DNA of 64,000 bases from Mycolicibacterium sp. CH28 (GTDB lineage: Bacteria > Actinomycetota > Actinomycetes > Mycobacteriales > Mycobacteriaceae). The stretch covers positions 372,001-436,000 of the forward strand of contig NZ_SRLQ01000002.1 in NCBI RefSeq assembly GCF_004745805.1. The letters run 5' to 3'. A program made the translations under genes and the position numbers. The notes under the pieces were generated by a model. That model worked only from the letters and a program-made list of their open reading frames with translations. It was not told where the DNA came from and searched no databases. Each line of letters starts with the position of its first letter. Position 1 is the stretch's first letter. Below are positions 53,056-62,492 of this stretch, in pieces.

Positions 53056-53619
53056 ATGGCCACCGTCGCCAGCAAGGACGCGTACTTCGAGACCGGTCTT
53101 GGGGTGCTCGCCGACCTCGGTTACGGCGGCCTCAAGCTGGCCGAGGTGTGCAACCGGCTCGGGGTCACGACCGGCTCGTTCTACCACTACTTCACCAACT
53201 GGCCGACTTACACCCGCGACCTGGTGGCGTACTGGGTGCAGGACCGCACCATCCGGGTCATCGACGCGATCCGCGCCGAGTCCGATCCGCGCCGGCGCAT
53301 CGAGGCGATCATCAAGGTCGGGCTCGCCCTGCCGCACGGCGCCGAGGCCGCGATCCGGTCCTGGAGTTCGGTCGATCCGCATGTGCTCTCCGTCCAGACC
53401 GAAGTCGACCGGCAGCGCTTCAACATCCTCTACGAATCGGCCAAAGAGATCGTCGAAGATTCACGCCAGGCCGAGGTGTACGCCTCCTGGGCGGTCTATG
53501 TGTTCATCGGCTACGAACAGGCCACCCTGCCGCGCGAGCCGGGGATGTTCAACTGGATCGCGCAGTACATGCTCGACGCGCTGGACTCGGGCAGCTTCGC
53601 CAGCGTGCCGCCGCGGTGA
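53056..53619 (+). CDS. TetR-family regulator upstream of the FUSC exporter
   Basis: The 187-residue regulator has a short N-terminal HTH (GVLADLGYGGLKLAEVCNRL, then GVTTGSFYHYFTNWPTYTRD) and a helical ligand domain (SWAVYVFIGYEQATLP). The start is fixed by TATGGT six bases upstream. It lies 22 bp before the FUSC exporter gene, and is divergent from the aldehyde dehydrogenase. Regulation of one or both neighbours is inferred. Confidence 0.87.
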   Translation: MATVASKDAYFETGLGVLADLGYGGLKLAEVCNRLGVTTGSFYHYFTNWPTYTRDLVAYWVQDRTIRVIDAIRAESDPRRRIEAIIKVGLALPHGAEAAIRSWSSVDPHVLSVQTEVDRQRFNILYESAKEIVEDSRQAEVYASWAVYVFIGYEQATLPREPGMFNWIAQYMLDALDSGSFASVPPR

Positions 53620-53629
53620 GCCGCCGCTC

Positions 53630-53635
53630 TACGAT
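53630..53635 (+). promoter_or_regulatory. Leaderless -10 element (TACGAT) for the FUSC gene
   Basis: TACGAT ends six bases before the ATG at 53642, giving the exporter its own start in addition to readthrough from tetR. Confidence 0.45.
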
Positions 53636-53641
53636 CCGGCC

Positions 53642-55801
53642 ATGCTGACCCCGGCCGCCCTGTGGCGCCGAGCGGCCGATCGAATCCGCGAGCGCGATCC
53701 CGAGAACGACGCCGCACGCCGGGCCTTGCGCGCCGCCATCGTCATTCCCATCGCCGCGGCGATCAGCTTCGCCGTCGGGGGCGGCTCGCAGACCCCGATG
53801 TTCACCATCTTCGGCTCGATCGCGCTGCTGATCGTGGTCGACTTCCCCGGCAACGTCAACGCCCGCGCGCTGGCCTACGGCGGCCTCGGGTTCAACGGGC
53901 TGGTCCTGATCACGATCGGCACACTGGTCGCCCCCATCCCGTGGCTGGCAGTCACGCTGATGTTCGTCATCGGAGTGGCCGTCACGCTCTCGGGGGTGCT
54001 CAGCGAGGTCATCGCCGCGGGTATGCGCGGCACATTGCTGACCTTCGTGCTTCCGGTATGTACGCCGCCCGGTCCGCTCGGCGAGCGACTCATCGGCTGG
54101 CTGATCGCCCTGGCGATCTGTGTGCCCGCAGCGCTGTTCGTGTTCCCGCCGCGCCATCACGGCGAGCTGCGCCGCCATGCCGCCGCGGTGTGCGCGGCGC
54201 TGGCCAACCGGATCGAGGGCAGCGCATCGGCCGCCGACGTCACCACGGCGATGGACGGGCTGCGTGCCAACTTCCTCGGCGCGAAGTACCGTCCGGTCGC
54301 CCTGACCGCGGGCAGTCGCGCTCTGGTCCGGGTGGTCGACGACCTGCAGTGGTTGTGCGACCGCGTCACCGGCGACACCGGCGACCTGATCGGGCCGATG
54401 GCCGACCCCGTGGTCCAGGTGTTGCGCAACAGCGCACGCATCCTGCGCATCACCCAGTCGGCCGATCGGGCCGAGGAGCGGGCCTTGCTGGCCGGTTCAC
54501 TGGCCGAGCTGCGCACCATCGCGGTGGGCAGCTACCGGCAGGACATTGTCGACATCCTCGCCGAACCCGATGACCGGGCCGCTGTCGAGCTGGGCCGCAC
54601 TCTGCTCACCAGACGCACCATCGGCGCCGCTGCCTCGGTGACCGGCCGCATCATCGCCGCCGCCGCGGCCGCCGATGCCCGGCCGGTGTGGGCCCGGGTC
54701 CTGGGGCGGCAGCTGCCCGAGACCGGATCCGCAGACCGGGTGTACCCCGAGACCACCGCCGTCGCGAATCTCCCGGCCGGCTACCTCAAGACATGGTCGG
54801 TCACGGCGCGCAACAGCCTGCGGACCGGCGCTGGCCTGGCCTTGGCCGTACTCGTCACGGTCGTGTTCCCGGTCCAACACGGGTTCTGGGTGGTGCTCGG
54901 GGCGATGTCGGTCTTGCGCAGCAGCGCGCTGACGACGGGCACGAATGTGGTCCGGGCGGTCGCCGGCACGTCGATCGGGTTCGTCATCGGGGCGATCGTC
55001 ATCGAGCTGCTCGGCGTCGACCCGGTGGTGATGTGGATCCTGCTGCCGGTGGTGGCGTTCGGGTCGGCCTACGTGCCAGAGATCGCGTCCTTCACCGCCA
55101 GCCAGGCCGCGTTCACCATGATGGTGCTGATCGTGTTCAACCTGATCGTCCCCACCGGCTGGCGAGTCGGCCTGTTGCGGATCGAGGACATCGTGGTCGG
55201 CGCGTCGGTCGGGATCGTCGTCTCACTGCTGTTGTGGCCGGGCGGCGCCAGGACGGCGGTGCAGCGGGTGATCGAGACGGCATCAGGCGTCGGATCGCGC
55301 TATCTGCGGGCGGCCGTGCTGCGGGTCACCCGGGGCACGTTCGAGCAGGCTGAGAACCAGGTGAACGCCCTGAGTCACGACGCGCTGACGGCCTCAAGAA
55401 CCTTGGATGACGCTGTGCGTCAATTACTTTCGGAGGGCGGGGGGCCCACAGACTCCCGCGCGCCGGTGGTCCGGGCCGCCAACCGGGTGTACCGGCTGCG
55501 GGCCGCCGCCGACATGATCGCCGATATCGTGCCGCCGCCGCTGGGGGTGTACCCGCGGGCCCGCACGGTGATCGAGGCACACGCCGCCGCGATCTGCACC
55601 CGGCTCGACGGCAGTGACGCCGCCGCCCTGGTCGCCCCGATCAGTGACGACCTGGTGCCCGCGCTGCGGGCCGAGGCCGGCGACAGTGAACTGGCGGTCT
55701 CGGCAGCGCTGCCGCTGGTGACCGCGGCGGCCCACATCGGCGAGCTCGAGCTGACCTATCCGCCCGCGCTGGCCGCCGAAACCCGTGCGTCGGTGACCTA
55801 G
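53642..55801 (+). CDS. FUSC-family membrane transporter (aromatic acid exporter-like)
   Basis: The 719-residue protein has two membrane blocks of about six helices each: residues about 28-165 (AAIVIPIAAAISFAVGGG, PMFTIFGSIALLIVVDFPGN) and about 395-530 (VFPVQHGFWVVLGAMSVLRS, VAFGSAYVPEIASFTASQAA). Each block is followed by a helical cytoplasmic domain. This is the FUSC/YccS/AaeB layout, linked to export of aromatic acids. The TetR gene upstream supports induction by a small molecule. The stop overlaps that of the opposing pirin gene in CTAG. Confidence 0.87.
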   Translation: MLTPAALWRRAADRIRERDPENDAARRALRAAIVIPIAAAISFAVGGGSQTPMFTIFGSIALLIVVDFPGNVNARALAYGGLGFNGLVLITIGTLVAPIPWLAVTLMFVIGVAVTLSGVLSEVIAAGMRGTLLTFVLPVCTPPGPLGERLIGWLIALAICVPAALFVFPPRHHGELRRHAAAVCAALANRIEGSASAADVTTAMDGLRANFLGAKYRPVALTAGSRALVRVVDDLQWLCDRVTGDTGDLIGPMADPVVQVLRNSARILRITQSADRAEERALLAGSLAELRTIAVGSYRQDIVDILAEPDDRAAVELGRTLLTRRTIGAAASVTGRIIAAAAAADARPVWARVLGRQLPETGSADRVYPETTAVANLPAGYLKTWSVTARNSLRTGAGLALAVLVTVVFPVQHGFWVVLGAMSVLRSSALTTGTNVVRAVAGTSIGFVIGAIVIELLGVDPVVMWILLPVVAFGSAYVPEIASFTASQAAFTMMVLIVFNLIVPTGWRVGLLRIEDIVVGASVGIVVSLLLWPGGARTAVQRVIETASGVGSRYLRAAVLRVTRGTFEQAENQVNALSHDALTASRTLDDAVRQLLSEGGGPTDSRAPVVRAANRVYRLRAAADMIADIVPPPLGVYPRARTVIEAHAAAICTRLDGSDAAALVAPISDDLVPALRAEAGDSELAVSAALPLVTAAAHIGELELTYPPALAAETRASVT

Positions 55802-56775
55802 CCGCGTCCGGTGCGATGCGGCATCAGCGCCCCCGGCGGGATGGCCCCGAACCGGCCTGCGTTGAAGTCCTCGAGCGCCTCGACGACCTCTGACTTCGAG
55901 TTCATCACGAACGGCCCGTAGTGGAACACCGGCTCGCGAATCGGCTTGCCGCCCAACAGCAGAACCTCCATGGCGGGCCGGTTGGAGTCCTGGCTCGACC
56001 CGGCGGCCACGGTGATGCGATCACCCGGGCCCAGCACCGCGAGCTGCCCCTGGTGGATGGGGTGCCCGACGGGACCGACCGCACCGCGGCCGGAGAGCAC
56101 ATAGACCAGCGCGTTGTAGTCGCGCGGCCAGGGCAGGTTCAGCCGGGCTCCGGGCTCAATGGTGGCGTGCGCCAAGGTGATCGGCGTGTGCGTCGCACCC
56201 GGCCCGGCCCAGCCGTCTACCTCACCGGCGATGACGCGCAGCAGCGCGCCCCCGTCGGGTGATGCCAACAGCCGCACGGCAGGCCCCTCGATGGCCTGGT
56301 AGCGCGGCTGGGCGAACTTGTCCCGACGCGGCAGATTCACCCACAGCTGGATCCCGTGGAACAGCCCGCCGCTGTCGACGAGTTCGGCCGGCGGTGTCTC
56401 GATGTGCAGGATGCCGGCCCCGGCGGTCATCCACTGCGTGGCGCCGTCGGCGATCAGGCCGCCCCCGCCGTGCGAATCCTGGTGGGCGAAGCGGCCGTCG
56501 ATCATGTAGGTGACCGTTTCGAAGCCGCGGTGCGGGTGCCAGTCGGTGCCACGGGGTTCTCCGGGTGCGTATTCGATCTCGCCCATCTGGTCCATGTGGA
56601 CGAAGGGGTCGAGTTGCGCGGGCGTGACGCCGGCGAAGGCCCGCACGACCGGGAAGCCCTCGCCCTCATATCCGCGCGGTCCGGTGGTCACGGACCTGAC
56701 GGGCCGCTCGGTGTCGGTCGGGGTGGCGGCGCCGAGCCGCGGCAGGGTCAACGTGTCTGCGGTAACTGCTGGCAT
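55798..56775 (-). CDS. Pirin family protein (second in window)
   Basis: The 325-residue bicupin has the pirin metal site TDWHPHRGFETVTYMIDG, with HQDSHGGG and AGAGILHIETPP supplying further His and Glu. The long C-terminal cupin ends HYGPFVMNSKSEVVEALEDF. It differs from the shorter YhaK-like pirin at 17.7 kb. It may be a dioxygenase for phenolics or a redox sensor. It is monocistronic, with the stop shared in CTAG with the FUSC gene. A palindrome lies just upstream. Confidence 0.88.
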   Translation of the reverse strand: MPAVTADTLTLPRLGAATPTDTERPVRSVTTGPRGYEGEGFPVVRAFAGVTPAQLDPFVHMDQMGEIEYAPGEPRGTDWHPHRGFETVTYMIDGRFAHQDSHGGGGLIADGATQWMTAGAGILHIETPPAELVDSGGLFHGIQLWVNLPRRDKFAQPRYQAIEGPAVRLLASPDGGALLRVIAGEVDGWAGPGATHTPITLAHATIEPGARLNLPWPRDYNALVYVLSGRGAVGPVGHPIHQGQLAVLGPGDRITVAAGSSQDSNRPAMEVLLLGGKPIREPVFHYGPFVMNSKSEVVEALEDFNAGRFGAIPPGALMPHRTGRG

Positions 56776-56787
56776 ACCCGAATTAAC

Positions 56788-56801
56788 CGGACTGCGGTCC
56801 G
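56788..56801. promoter_or_regulatory. Palindrome upstream of the pirin gene
   Basis: CGGAC-TGCG-GTCCG lies 12 bp upstream of the pirin start, inside the 36-bp gap after ptsI. It could be an operator or the ptsI terminator. Confidence 0.35.
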
Positions 56802-56811
56802 ATTGATTCCC

Positions 56812-58509
56812 TCAGTCCAGTACGGCCATGGCCGCCGCGCGGGCGTCGGCGGCGCTGGCGGTGATCAACACCGCTTCGGCGGCGTCACGGCACTGTTGAA
56901 GGGTCACCGACGCCAATTTGGCGCCGACTCCGTTGACCGCGGCGGCCGCCGCCGACAGCGACGTGACACCCAGTCCGGTCAGCACGCAGGCCAGCAGCGG
57001 ATCCGCGGCGGCCTCGCCGCAGACGCCGACAGGCTTGTTGGCGCTGATGCCCGCGCGGGCGGTGTGCGCGACCAGCGCGAGCACCCCGGGCTGCCAGGGG
57101 TCGGTCAACGTGGCCAGCTCGGCCGACATCCGGTCGGCAGCCATCGTGTATTGGGCCAGATCGTTGGTGCCTATGGAGAGGAACTCGACGTGCTCGAGAA
57201 TCCGGTCGGCCAGCAGCGCGGCCGCGGGTATCTCGATCATCACCCCGGGCACCAGGCCACGCTGGCGGGCACGGTCGGCGAACCGCTGCGCCTCATCCGG
57301 GGTGGCGATCATCGGCGCCATCACCCACGGCGCATTGCCGGTTCGCGCGGCCGCGGCGGCGATGGCGTCGAGCTGACGGTCGAGAACCTCGGGGTGTAGC
57401 GCCTCGATCCGGATACCCCGCACGCCGAGAGCGGGATTCGCCTCATCGGGGTGCCCGACGAACTTCAGTGGCTTGTCCGATCCGGCGTCGAGCGTGCGGA
57501 TGACGACCTTGCATCCGGCGAAGGCGTCGAGCACCTCGGTGTAGATGGCCGCCTGCTCGTCGACGGTCGGCTCGGTGTCGCGGTTGAGGAAGCACAGCTC
57601 GGTGCGGAACAGGCCGACGCCCTCGGCCGGGGTCAGCCGCGCCGCGCGGGCCGCCGACCCGTCCTGAACGTTGGCCAGGATCGAGATCAGGTGGCCGTCG
57701 GCGGTGGCGCCGGGTCCCGTCCAGCCGGCCATCGCCGCGATCGCCTCGTCGGCGGCCAGGACGGCGGCGGCGGCTTCCGCGGGATCGGGTGTGACGCTGA
57801 CGGTTCCGCGCGTGCCGTCGATCAACACCTCGGTGCCTGGGGCGATCTCGTCGAGCCCGTGAACGGCGACCACGCACGGAATGCCGAGCTGGCGCGCAAT
57901 GATGGCGGTGTGGCTGGTCGGCCCGCCCAGTGTGGTGGCCAGCCCGACGATCAGCGTCGGGTCTAGTCCCGCCGTGTCAGCGGGGGCAAGGTCTTCGGCG
58001 CACAGGATCGCGGGCTGTGACGGCACCGGAACGCCGGGCTCGGGCAGACCACTCAGCTCCGCGACCACCCGGTCGCGGATATCGCGCAGGTCGGTGACCC
58101 GCTCGGCCATCAATCCGCCGAGCTGGGTGAACAAGTCGACGAACTGGGCAACCGCCTCGGCGGTGGCGCGCACCGCGGGTGCGCCCTGCTTCACCCGCTT
58201 CTCCGCCGCACCGAGCCAGGCACGGTCCTGGGCGAGCATCGCCGTGGCCGCCAACACTTCCGAGGCGGCTCCCGTCGCGCTCGCGGCGCGCTCGCGCAAC
58301 CGATCGGCGACAGTGGCCGCGGCGGCGGTGAAGCGTGCCGCTTCCGCGTCGCGTTCGATCTCGGCGACCTCACCGCCGGGATCCAGGTCGTCGATGGCGG
58401 GTAGCCGACCGGGGCGGATGACCGGTGCATAGCGGACGCCCGGGACCACCGGCACACCGGTGAGCACCCGTCCGGCACCGAGTGAGGTAGGCGTGGAGGA
58501 GGCGGTCAT
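56812..58509 (-). CDS. ptsI: PTS enzyme I
   Basis: The 565-residue phosphoenolpyruvate-protein phosphotransferase takes phosphate from PEP and passes it to HPr. The phosphorylated His200 is in GGPTSHTAIIARQLGIPCVV. The PEP-binding barrel has GVGLFRTELCFLNRD, GVMIEIPAAALLAD, SIGTNDLAQYTMAADR and the Cys in KPVGVCGEAAADP. The ATG at 58509 is preferred because TAACGT lies seven bases upstream. It is divergent from fruR, sharing a repeat-rich promoter region. Confidence 0.95.
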   Translation of the reverse strand: MTASSTPTSLGAGRVLTGVPVVPGVRYAPVIRPGRLPAIDDLDPGGEVAEIERDAEAARFTAAAATVADRLRERAASATGAASEVLAATAMLAQDRAWLGAAEKRVKQGAPAVRATAEAVAQFVDLFTQLGGLMAERVTDLRDIRDRVVAELSGLPEPGVPVPSQPAILCAEDLAPADTAGLDPTLIVGLATTLGGPTSHTAIIARQLGIPCVVAVHGLDEIAPGTEVLIDGTRGTVSVTPDPAEAAAAVLAADEAIAAMAGWTGPGATADGHLISILANVQDGSAARAARLTPAEGVGLFRTELCFLNRDTEPTVDEQAAIYTEVLDAFAGCKVVIRTLDAGSDKPLKFVGHPDEANPALGVRGIRIEALHPEVLDRQLDAIAAAAARTGNAPWVMAPMIATPDEAQRFADRARQRGLVPGVMIEIPAAALLADRILEHVEFLSIGTNDLAQYTMAADRMSAELATLTDPWQPGVLALVAHTARAGISANKPVGVCGEAAADPLLACVLTGLGVTSLSAAAAAVNGVGAKLASVTLQQCRDAAEAVLITASAADARAAAMAVLD

Positions 58510-58516
58510 GTGAACC

Positions 58517-58522
58517 ACGTTA
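58517..58522 (-). promoter_or_regulatory. Leaderless -10 element (TAACGT) for ptsI
   Basis: TAACGT ends seven bases before the ATG at 58509. The FruR-type repeats begin next to it. Confidence 0.45.
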
Positions 58523-58576
58523 CAACAATTCATTGACAAGTCAACACGAACGGGGGTAAAACAACACATACCAACA
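58523..58576. promoter_or_regulatory. Candidate FruR (DeoR-type) operator repeats
   Basis: CAACA occurs at 58523, 58542, 58562 and 58572, spaced 19, 20 and 10 bp, so on one helical face. A perfect inverted repeat TTGAC-AA-GTCAA (58533-58544) lies among them. They fill the AT-rich gap between divergent ptsI and fruR. Confidence 0.55.
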
Positions 58577-58612
58577 TACAAATCGGTCGCAACCCCACAC
58601 AAACGGAGACCC

Positions 58613-59392
58613 GTGTACCCGGAAGAACGCCAACAGGCTATCGCCGCCCAGGTGCTGTCCCAGGGGCGCGCGTCGGTGGCCGAGCTGGCCCAGGCCTACG
58701 ACGTCACGACCGAGACCGTCCGCCGCGACCTTGCAGTGCTCGACCGGGCAGGCGTGGTGCGACGGGTGCACGGCGGCGCCGTGCCGGTGCGGGCACTGCA
58801 CGTAGTCGAACCCGACGTCGACGAACGGGAGATCACCCGCGCCGAACACAAGGAGTGCATCGCCCGGGCGGCTATCGAGTTCCTGCCGCTGTCCGGTGCG
58901 AGCGTGCTCTTCGACGCGGGCACCACTACCGCCCGGGTGGCCTCGATGCTGCCCGCGGACCGTGAACTCGTCGTGGTCACCAATTCCGTGCCCATCGCCG
59001 CCCGGCTGGCCACCATGCCCTCGGTGAACCTGCAACTGCTCGGCGGCCGGGTCCGCGGCATCACCCAGGCGGCCGTCGGCGAGCCGGTGCTGCGCAGCCT
59101 GGACAACCTGCGGGTGGATATCGCGTTCATCGGCGCCAACGGAATCAGCGTTCGCCACGGCCTGTCCACCCCGGACAGCGACGAGGCCGCCGTCAAGCGC
59201 GCGATGGTCCGCTGCGCTAACTACGTTGTGGTTCTTGCCGATTCGTCCAAGATCGGCCGTGAAGAGTTCGTCAGCTTCGCCCCGATCGACAGCGTTGACG
59301 CACTGGTGACCGACTCCGAGATCAGCCCGACCGACCGACACGAACTGACCGAGCGGGGCGTCGAAGTCGTCCTGGCAGGAGCGCACCCATGA
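58613..59392 (+). CDS. fruR: DeoR-family regulator of the fructose PTS
   Basis: The 259-residue regulator has the DeoR N-terminal HTH (MYPEERQQAIAAQVLSQGRA, SVAELAQAYDVTTETVRRDL) and a sugar-phosphate-sensing domain (VLFDAGTTTARVASML, FIGANGISVRHGLSTPD, LADSSKIGREEFVSF). Such proteins release DNA on binding fructose-1-phosphate or a related ester. The GTG has CGGAG upstream. It overlaps fruK by four bases (ATGA), heading fruR-fruK-fruA. Confidence 0.9.
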   Translation: MYPEERQQAIAAQVLSQGRASVAELAQAYDVTTETVRRDLAVLDRAGVVRRVHGGAVPVRALHVVEPDVDEREITRAEHKECIARAAIEFLPLSGASVLFDAGTTTARVASMLPADRELVVVTNSVPIAARLATMPSVNLQLLGGRVRGITQAAVGEPVLRSLDNLRVDIAFIGANGISVRHGLSTPDSDEAAVKRAMVRCANYVVVLADSSKIGREEFVSFAPIDSVDALVTDSEISPTDRHELTERGVEVVLAGAHP

Positions 59393-60396
59393 TCGTCACA
59401 GTCACACCCAATCCGAGCATCGACCGCACGGTGACATTGCCCGGTCAGCTGGTCCGCGGCAGTGTGCACCGCGCGCAGTCGGTGTCGAGCGAGCCCGGCG
59501 GCAAAGGCGTCAATGTGGCCCGCGCGCTGACCTTGGCCGGGCTCGAGACCATCGCGGTGCTGCCAGCCGCAGCACACGACCCGATCGTCGCGGCACTAGA
59601 GTCCTACGGTGTGCCGTTCTACGCGGTTCCCATCGACGGGGCGGTACGCACCAACCTCGCGATCACCGAATCCGACGGCACCACAACCAAGCTCAACGAA
59701 CCCGGCGCCGTACTCGACGCAGCGGCCCGGAGCGCGCTGACCCGGGCGATCCTCGACCGCGCCGCATCGGCGCGCTGGGTAGTGCTGTCCGGGTCGCTGC
59801 CGCCGGGGCTGCCGGTCGACTGGTATGCCGATGTGGTGGCCCAATTGCAGTCCTACGACTGCAAAGTCGCGGTCGACACCTCCGATGCTCCCCTGGCCGC
59901 GCTGGCCGACGGATTCGGCCGGGCCGCGCCGGATCTGATCAAACCCAACTCCGAAGAGCTCGCCGGACTTGCGGGTGTGCCTGCCGAGGAGTTGGAAGCG
60001 GCCCTGGCGCAGGGCGATCCGGGACCCGTCGTCCACGCCGCCCAGCAGCTGATCGCCCGCGGCGCGAAGACGGTGCTGGCCACCCTCGGCGCGGCCGGGG
60101 CGGTACTGGTCAACGACACCGGCAGCTGGTTGGCCACTCCTCCCCCGATCAAACCCAGGAGCACCGTCGGCGCCGGTGACTCCTCCCTCGCGGGTTACGT
60201 GCGCGCCGACGTCGGTGGTGCACAGGCACCGCAACGGCTCCAGATGGCCGTCGCCTATGGCAGTGCCGCAGCGGCACTGCCCGGTTCGGCGGTTCCGTCG
60301 CCGGCCCAGATCAATCTCCACGAGGTCGCGGTCACGTCGATTTCGACCTACCCCGTTACGCCCGGCACTGACACCACCAAAGAGGCAGTCTCATGA
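59389..60396 (+). CDS. fruK: 1-Phosphofructokinase
   Basis: The 335-residue PfkB-family kinase converts fructose-1-phosphate to fructose-1,6-bisphosphate. It starts MIVTVTPNPSIDRTVTL. PGGKGVNVARALTLAG binds sugar, LSGSLPPGLPVDWY is family-typical, and STVGAGDSSLAGYV holds the catalytic Asp. Both ends overlap neighbours by four bases, so it is made with the transporter. Confidence 0.95.
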   Translation: MIVTVTPNPSIDRTVTLPGQLVRGSVHRAQSVSSEPGGKGVNVARALTLAGLETIAVLPAAAHDPIVAALESYGVPFYAVPIDGAVRTNLAITESDGTTTKLNEPGAVLDAAARSALTRAILDRAASARWVVLSGSLPPGLPVDWYADVVAQLQSYDCKVAVDTSDAPLAALADGFGRAAPDLIKPNSEELAGLAGVPAEELEAALAQGDPGPVVHAAQQLIARGAKTVLATLGAAGAVLVNDTGSWLATPPPIKPRSTVGAGDSSLAGYVRADVGGAQAPQRLQMAVAYGSAAAALPGSAVPSPAQINLHEVAVTSISTYPVTPGTDTTKEAVS

Positions 60397-62405
60397 CCAA
60401 TTCCATCGTGTCCATCATCAGCGCCGATCTGGTGCTCCTCGACGTCGACGCAGGGACCGACAAGCAGTCGGTGATCGGACGGCTGGCCGACCGGCTGGCC
60501 GACGGCGGACGGGTCAGTGACCGCGCCGCTCTGCTGGAAGCAGCCATGGCGCGCGAGGCGCAGTCGGCCACCGGCCTGCCCGGCGGCCTCGCGATCCCGC
60601 ACTGCCGGTCGGCCGCGGTGTCCAGCCCGTCGATCGGGTTCGCGCGACTGGCACCCAAAGTCGACTTCGGCGCCCCCGACGGGCCCGCGGATCTGGTGTT
60701 CCTGATCGCCGCACCCGAAGGCGCCGGATCCGAGCACATGAAGCTGCTGTCCAGCCTGGCCCGGGCCCTGGTGCGGCCGGACTTCGTCGCGTCCTTGCGG
60801 CAAGCAAAGTCGGCCGACGAGGTGGTGAACCTGGTCGACGGCGTGGTGAATCCGACCGCCGCACCGGCTCCCGCCGCACCCGCCCCTGCCGCCGATAGCG
60901 GTACCGCCCGGGCGGCTTCGCTCGTCGCGATCACTGCCTGCCCGACCGGCATCGCCCATACCTACATGGCCGCCGACGCCCTCAAGCTGGCCGCCGAACG
61001 CGCCGGGGTGAACCTGGTCGTGGAGACCCAGGGTTCCTCGGGCAGCACCCCGGTCAGCGCGCAGACGATCGCCGACGCCGGTGCCGTCATCTTCGCCACC
61101 GACGTCGGGGTCAAGGACCGGCAGCGCTTCGCCGGCAAGCCGGTGATCGCCTCCGGCGTCAAGCGGGCCATCAACGAGCCCGACAAGATGATTGCCGAAG
61201 CCGTTGCCGCCGCAGGCAATCCGAACGCCCCGCGGGTGGAGGGCACCGCGAGCGCGGCCGACACCGGCGCACCGGCCGGCGGCGTGGGCTGGGGCACCCG
61301 GATCCGGCAGATCCTGCTGACCGGGGTGAGCTACATGATCCCGTTCGTGGCCGCCGGCGGGTTGCTCATCGCGCTCGGATTCCTGTTCGCGGGCTACGAC
61401 ATCGCCAACAAACCTGCGGGCGCGACCGATTCGCTGGCCCACATCATCGCCACCACCAACTCGCTGACCGACCTGCCCAGCGGCGGATTCACCCAATACC
61501 TCGGCGCGGTGCTGTTCACCCTCGGCGGTCTGGCGTTCAGCTTCCTGGTGCCCGCGCTGGCCGGCTACATCTCGTTCGCGATCGCCGACCGGCCCGGCAT
61601 CGCACCAGGTTTCACCGCCGGGGCGGTGGCGGTCTTCGTCGGCGGCGGGTTCATCGGCGGTATCGTCGGCGGCCTGATCGCCGGGTTCGCCGCGCTGTGG
61701 ATCAGCCGGTGGAAGGTGCCGCAGTGGTTCCGGGGTCTGATGCCGGTGGTGATCATCCCGCTGGGTGCGTCGCTGATCGTCGGTCTGCTGATGTTCTTCC
61801 TGCTCGGCCGTCCGCTGGCGGCGGTCACCTCCGGGCTGACGAACTGGCTCAACGGGCTGTCCGGCGCGTCGGTCATCCTGCTCGGGGTGATCTTGGGTCT
61901 GATGATGTGCTTCGACCTGGGCGGTCCGGTCAACAAGGCGGCCTACGCCTTCGCCACGGCCGGCCTCAATGTCGCCGACCCCGCGTCACTGCGGATCATG
62001 GCCGCGGTGATGGCCGCCGGGATGGTGCCGCCGTTGGCGATGGCACTGGCCACCACCATCCGGCCGGGGTTGTTCTCCGAGCCCGAGCGCGAAAATGGCA
62101 GGGCTGCCTGGCTACTGGGGGCCTCGTTCATCTCCGAGGGCGCCATCCCGTTCGCCGCGGCCGATCCCCTTCGGGTCATCCCGTCGATGATGGCCGGCGG
62201 TGCGGTCACCGGCGCGCTGATCATGGCGTTCAACGTCACGCTGAAGGCGCCGCACGGCGGGATCTTCGTGTTCTTCGCGATCGGCAACCTGGTGTGGTTC
62301 CTGGTGGCGCTGGCCGCCGGCACCGCGATCGGCGCGTTCGCCGTGATCGGCGCCAAGCAGTTCGCCAGCCCCAAGGTCAGCCCGAACGTGGCGGTACCGG
62401 CCTGA
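60393..62405 (+). CDS. fruA: Fructose-specific PTS enzyme IIABC
   Basis: The 670-residue fused transporter imports and phosphorylates fructose to fructose-1-phosphate. EIIA is residues 1-150 with phospho-His70 in AIPHCRS. An Ala/Pro linker (154-168) leads to EIIB with phospho-Cys183 in ITACPTGIAHTYMAAD. EIIC (about 270-660) has around nine helices with VSYMIPFVAAGGLLIALGFL and FDLGGPVNKAAYAFATAG. All three phosphotransfer residues are intact. Confidence 0.95.
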   Translation: MTNSIVSIISADLVLLDVDAGTDKQSVIGRLADRLADGGRVSDRAALLEAAMAREAQSATGLPGGLAIPHCRSAAVSSPSIGFARLAPKVDFGAPDGPADLVFLIAAPEGAGSEHMKLLSSLARALVRPDFVASLRQAKSADEVVNLVDGVVNPTAAPAPAAPAPAADSGTARAASLVAITACPTGIAHTYMAADALKLAAERAGVNLVVETQGSSGSTPVSAQTIADAGAVIFATDVGVKDRQRFAGKPVIASGVKRAINEPDKMIAEAVAAAGNPNAPRVEGTASAADTGAPAGGVGWGTRIRQILLTGVSYMIPFVAAGGLLIALGFLFAGYDIANKPAGATDSLAHIIATTNSLTDLPSGGFTQYLGAVLFTLGGLAFSFLVPALAGYISFAIADRPGIAPGFTAGAVAVFVGGGFIGGIVGGLIAGFAALWISRWKVPQWFRGLMPVVIIPLGASLIVGLLMFFLLGRPLAAVTSGLTNWLNGLSGASVILLGVILGLMMCFDLGGPVNKAAYAFATAGLNVADPASLRIMAAVMAAGMVPPLAMALATTIRPGLFSEPERENGRAAWLLGASFISEGAIPFAAADPLRVIPSMMAGGAVTGALIMAFNVTLKAPHGGIFVFFAIGNLVWFLVALAAGTAIGAFAVIGAKQFASPKVSPNVAVPA

Positions 62406-62415
62406 CCCGTCGCGC

Positions 62416-62431
62416 CCAAACCAACGTTTGG
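62416..62431. promoter_or_regulatory. Small inverted repeat between fruA and ptsH
   Basis: CCAAAC-CAAC-GTTTGG is a perfect 6-bp inverted repeat in the 87-bp gap. It may be an attenuator hairpin or an operator. Confidence 0.35.
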
Positions 62432-62492
62432 CAGCGCTTGTTCGAGTAAACATCTTCATAACGTCGAGTTCGGCACAACCAGAAGGAACCCC

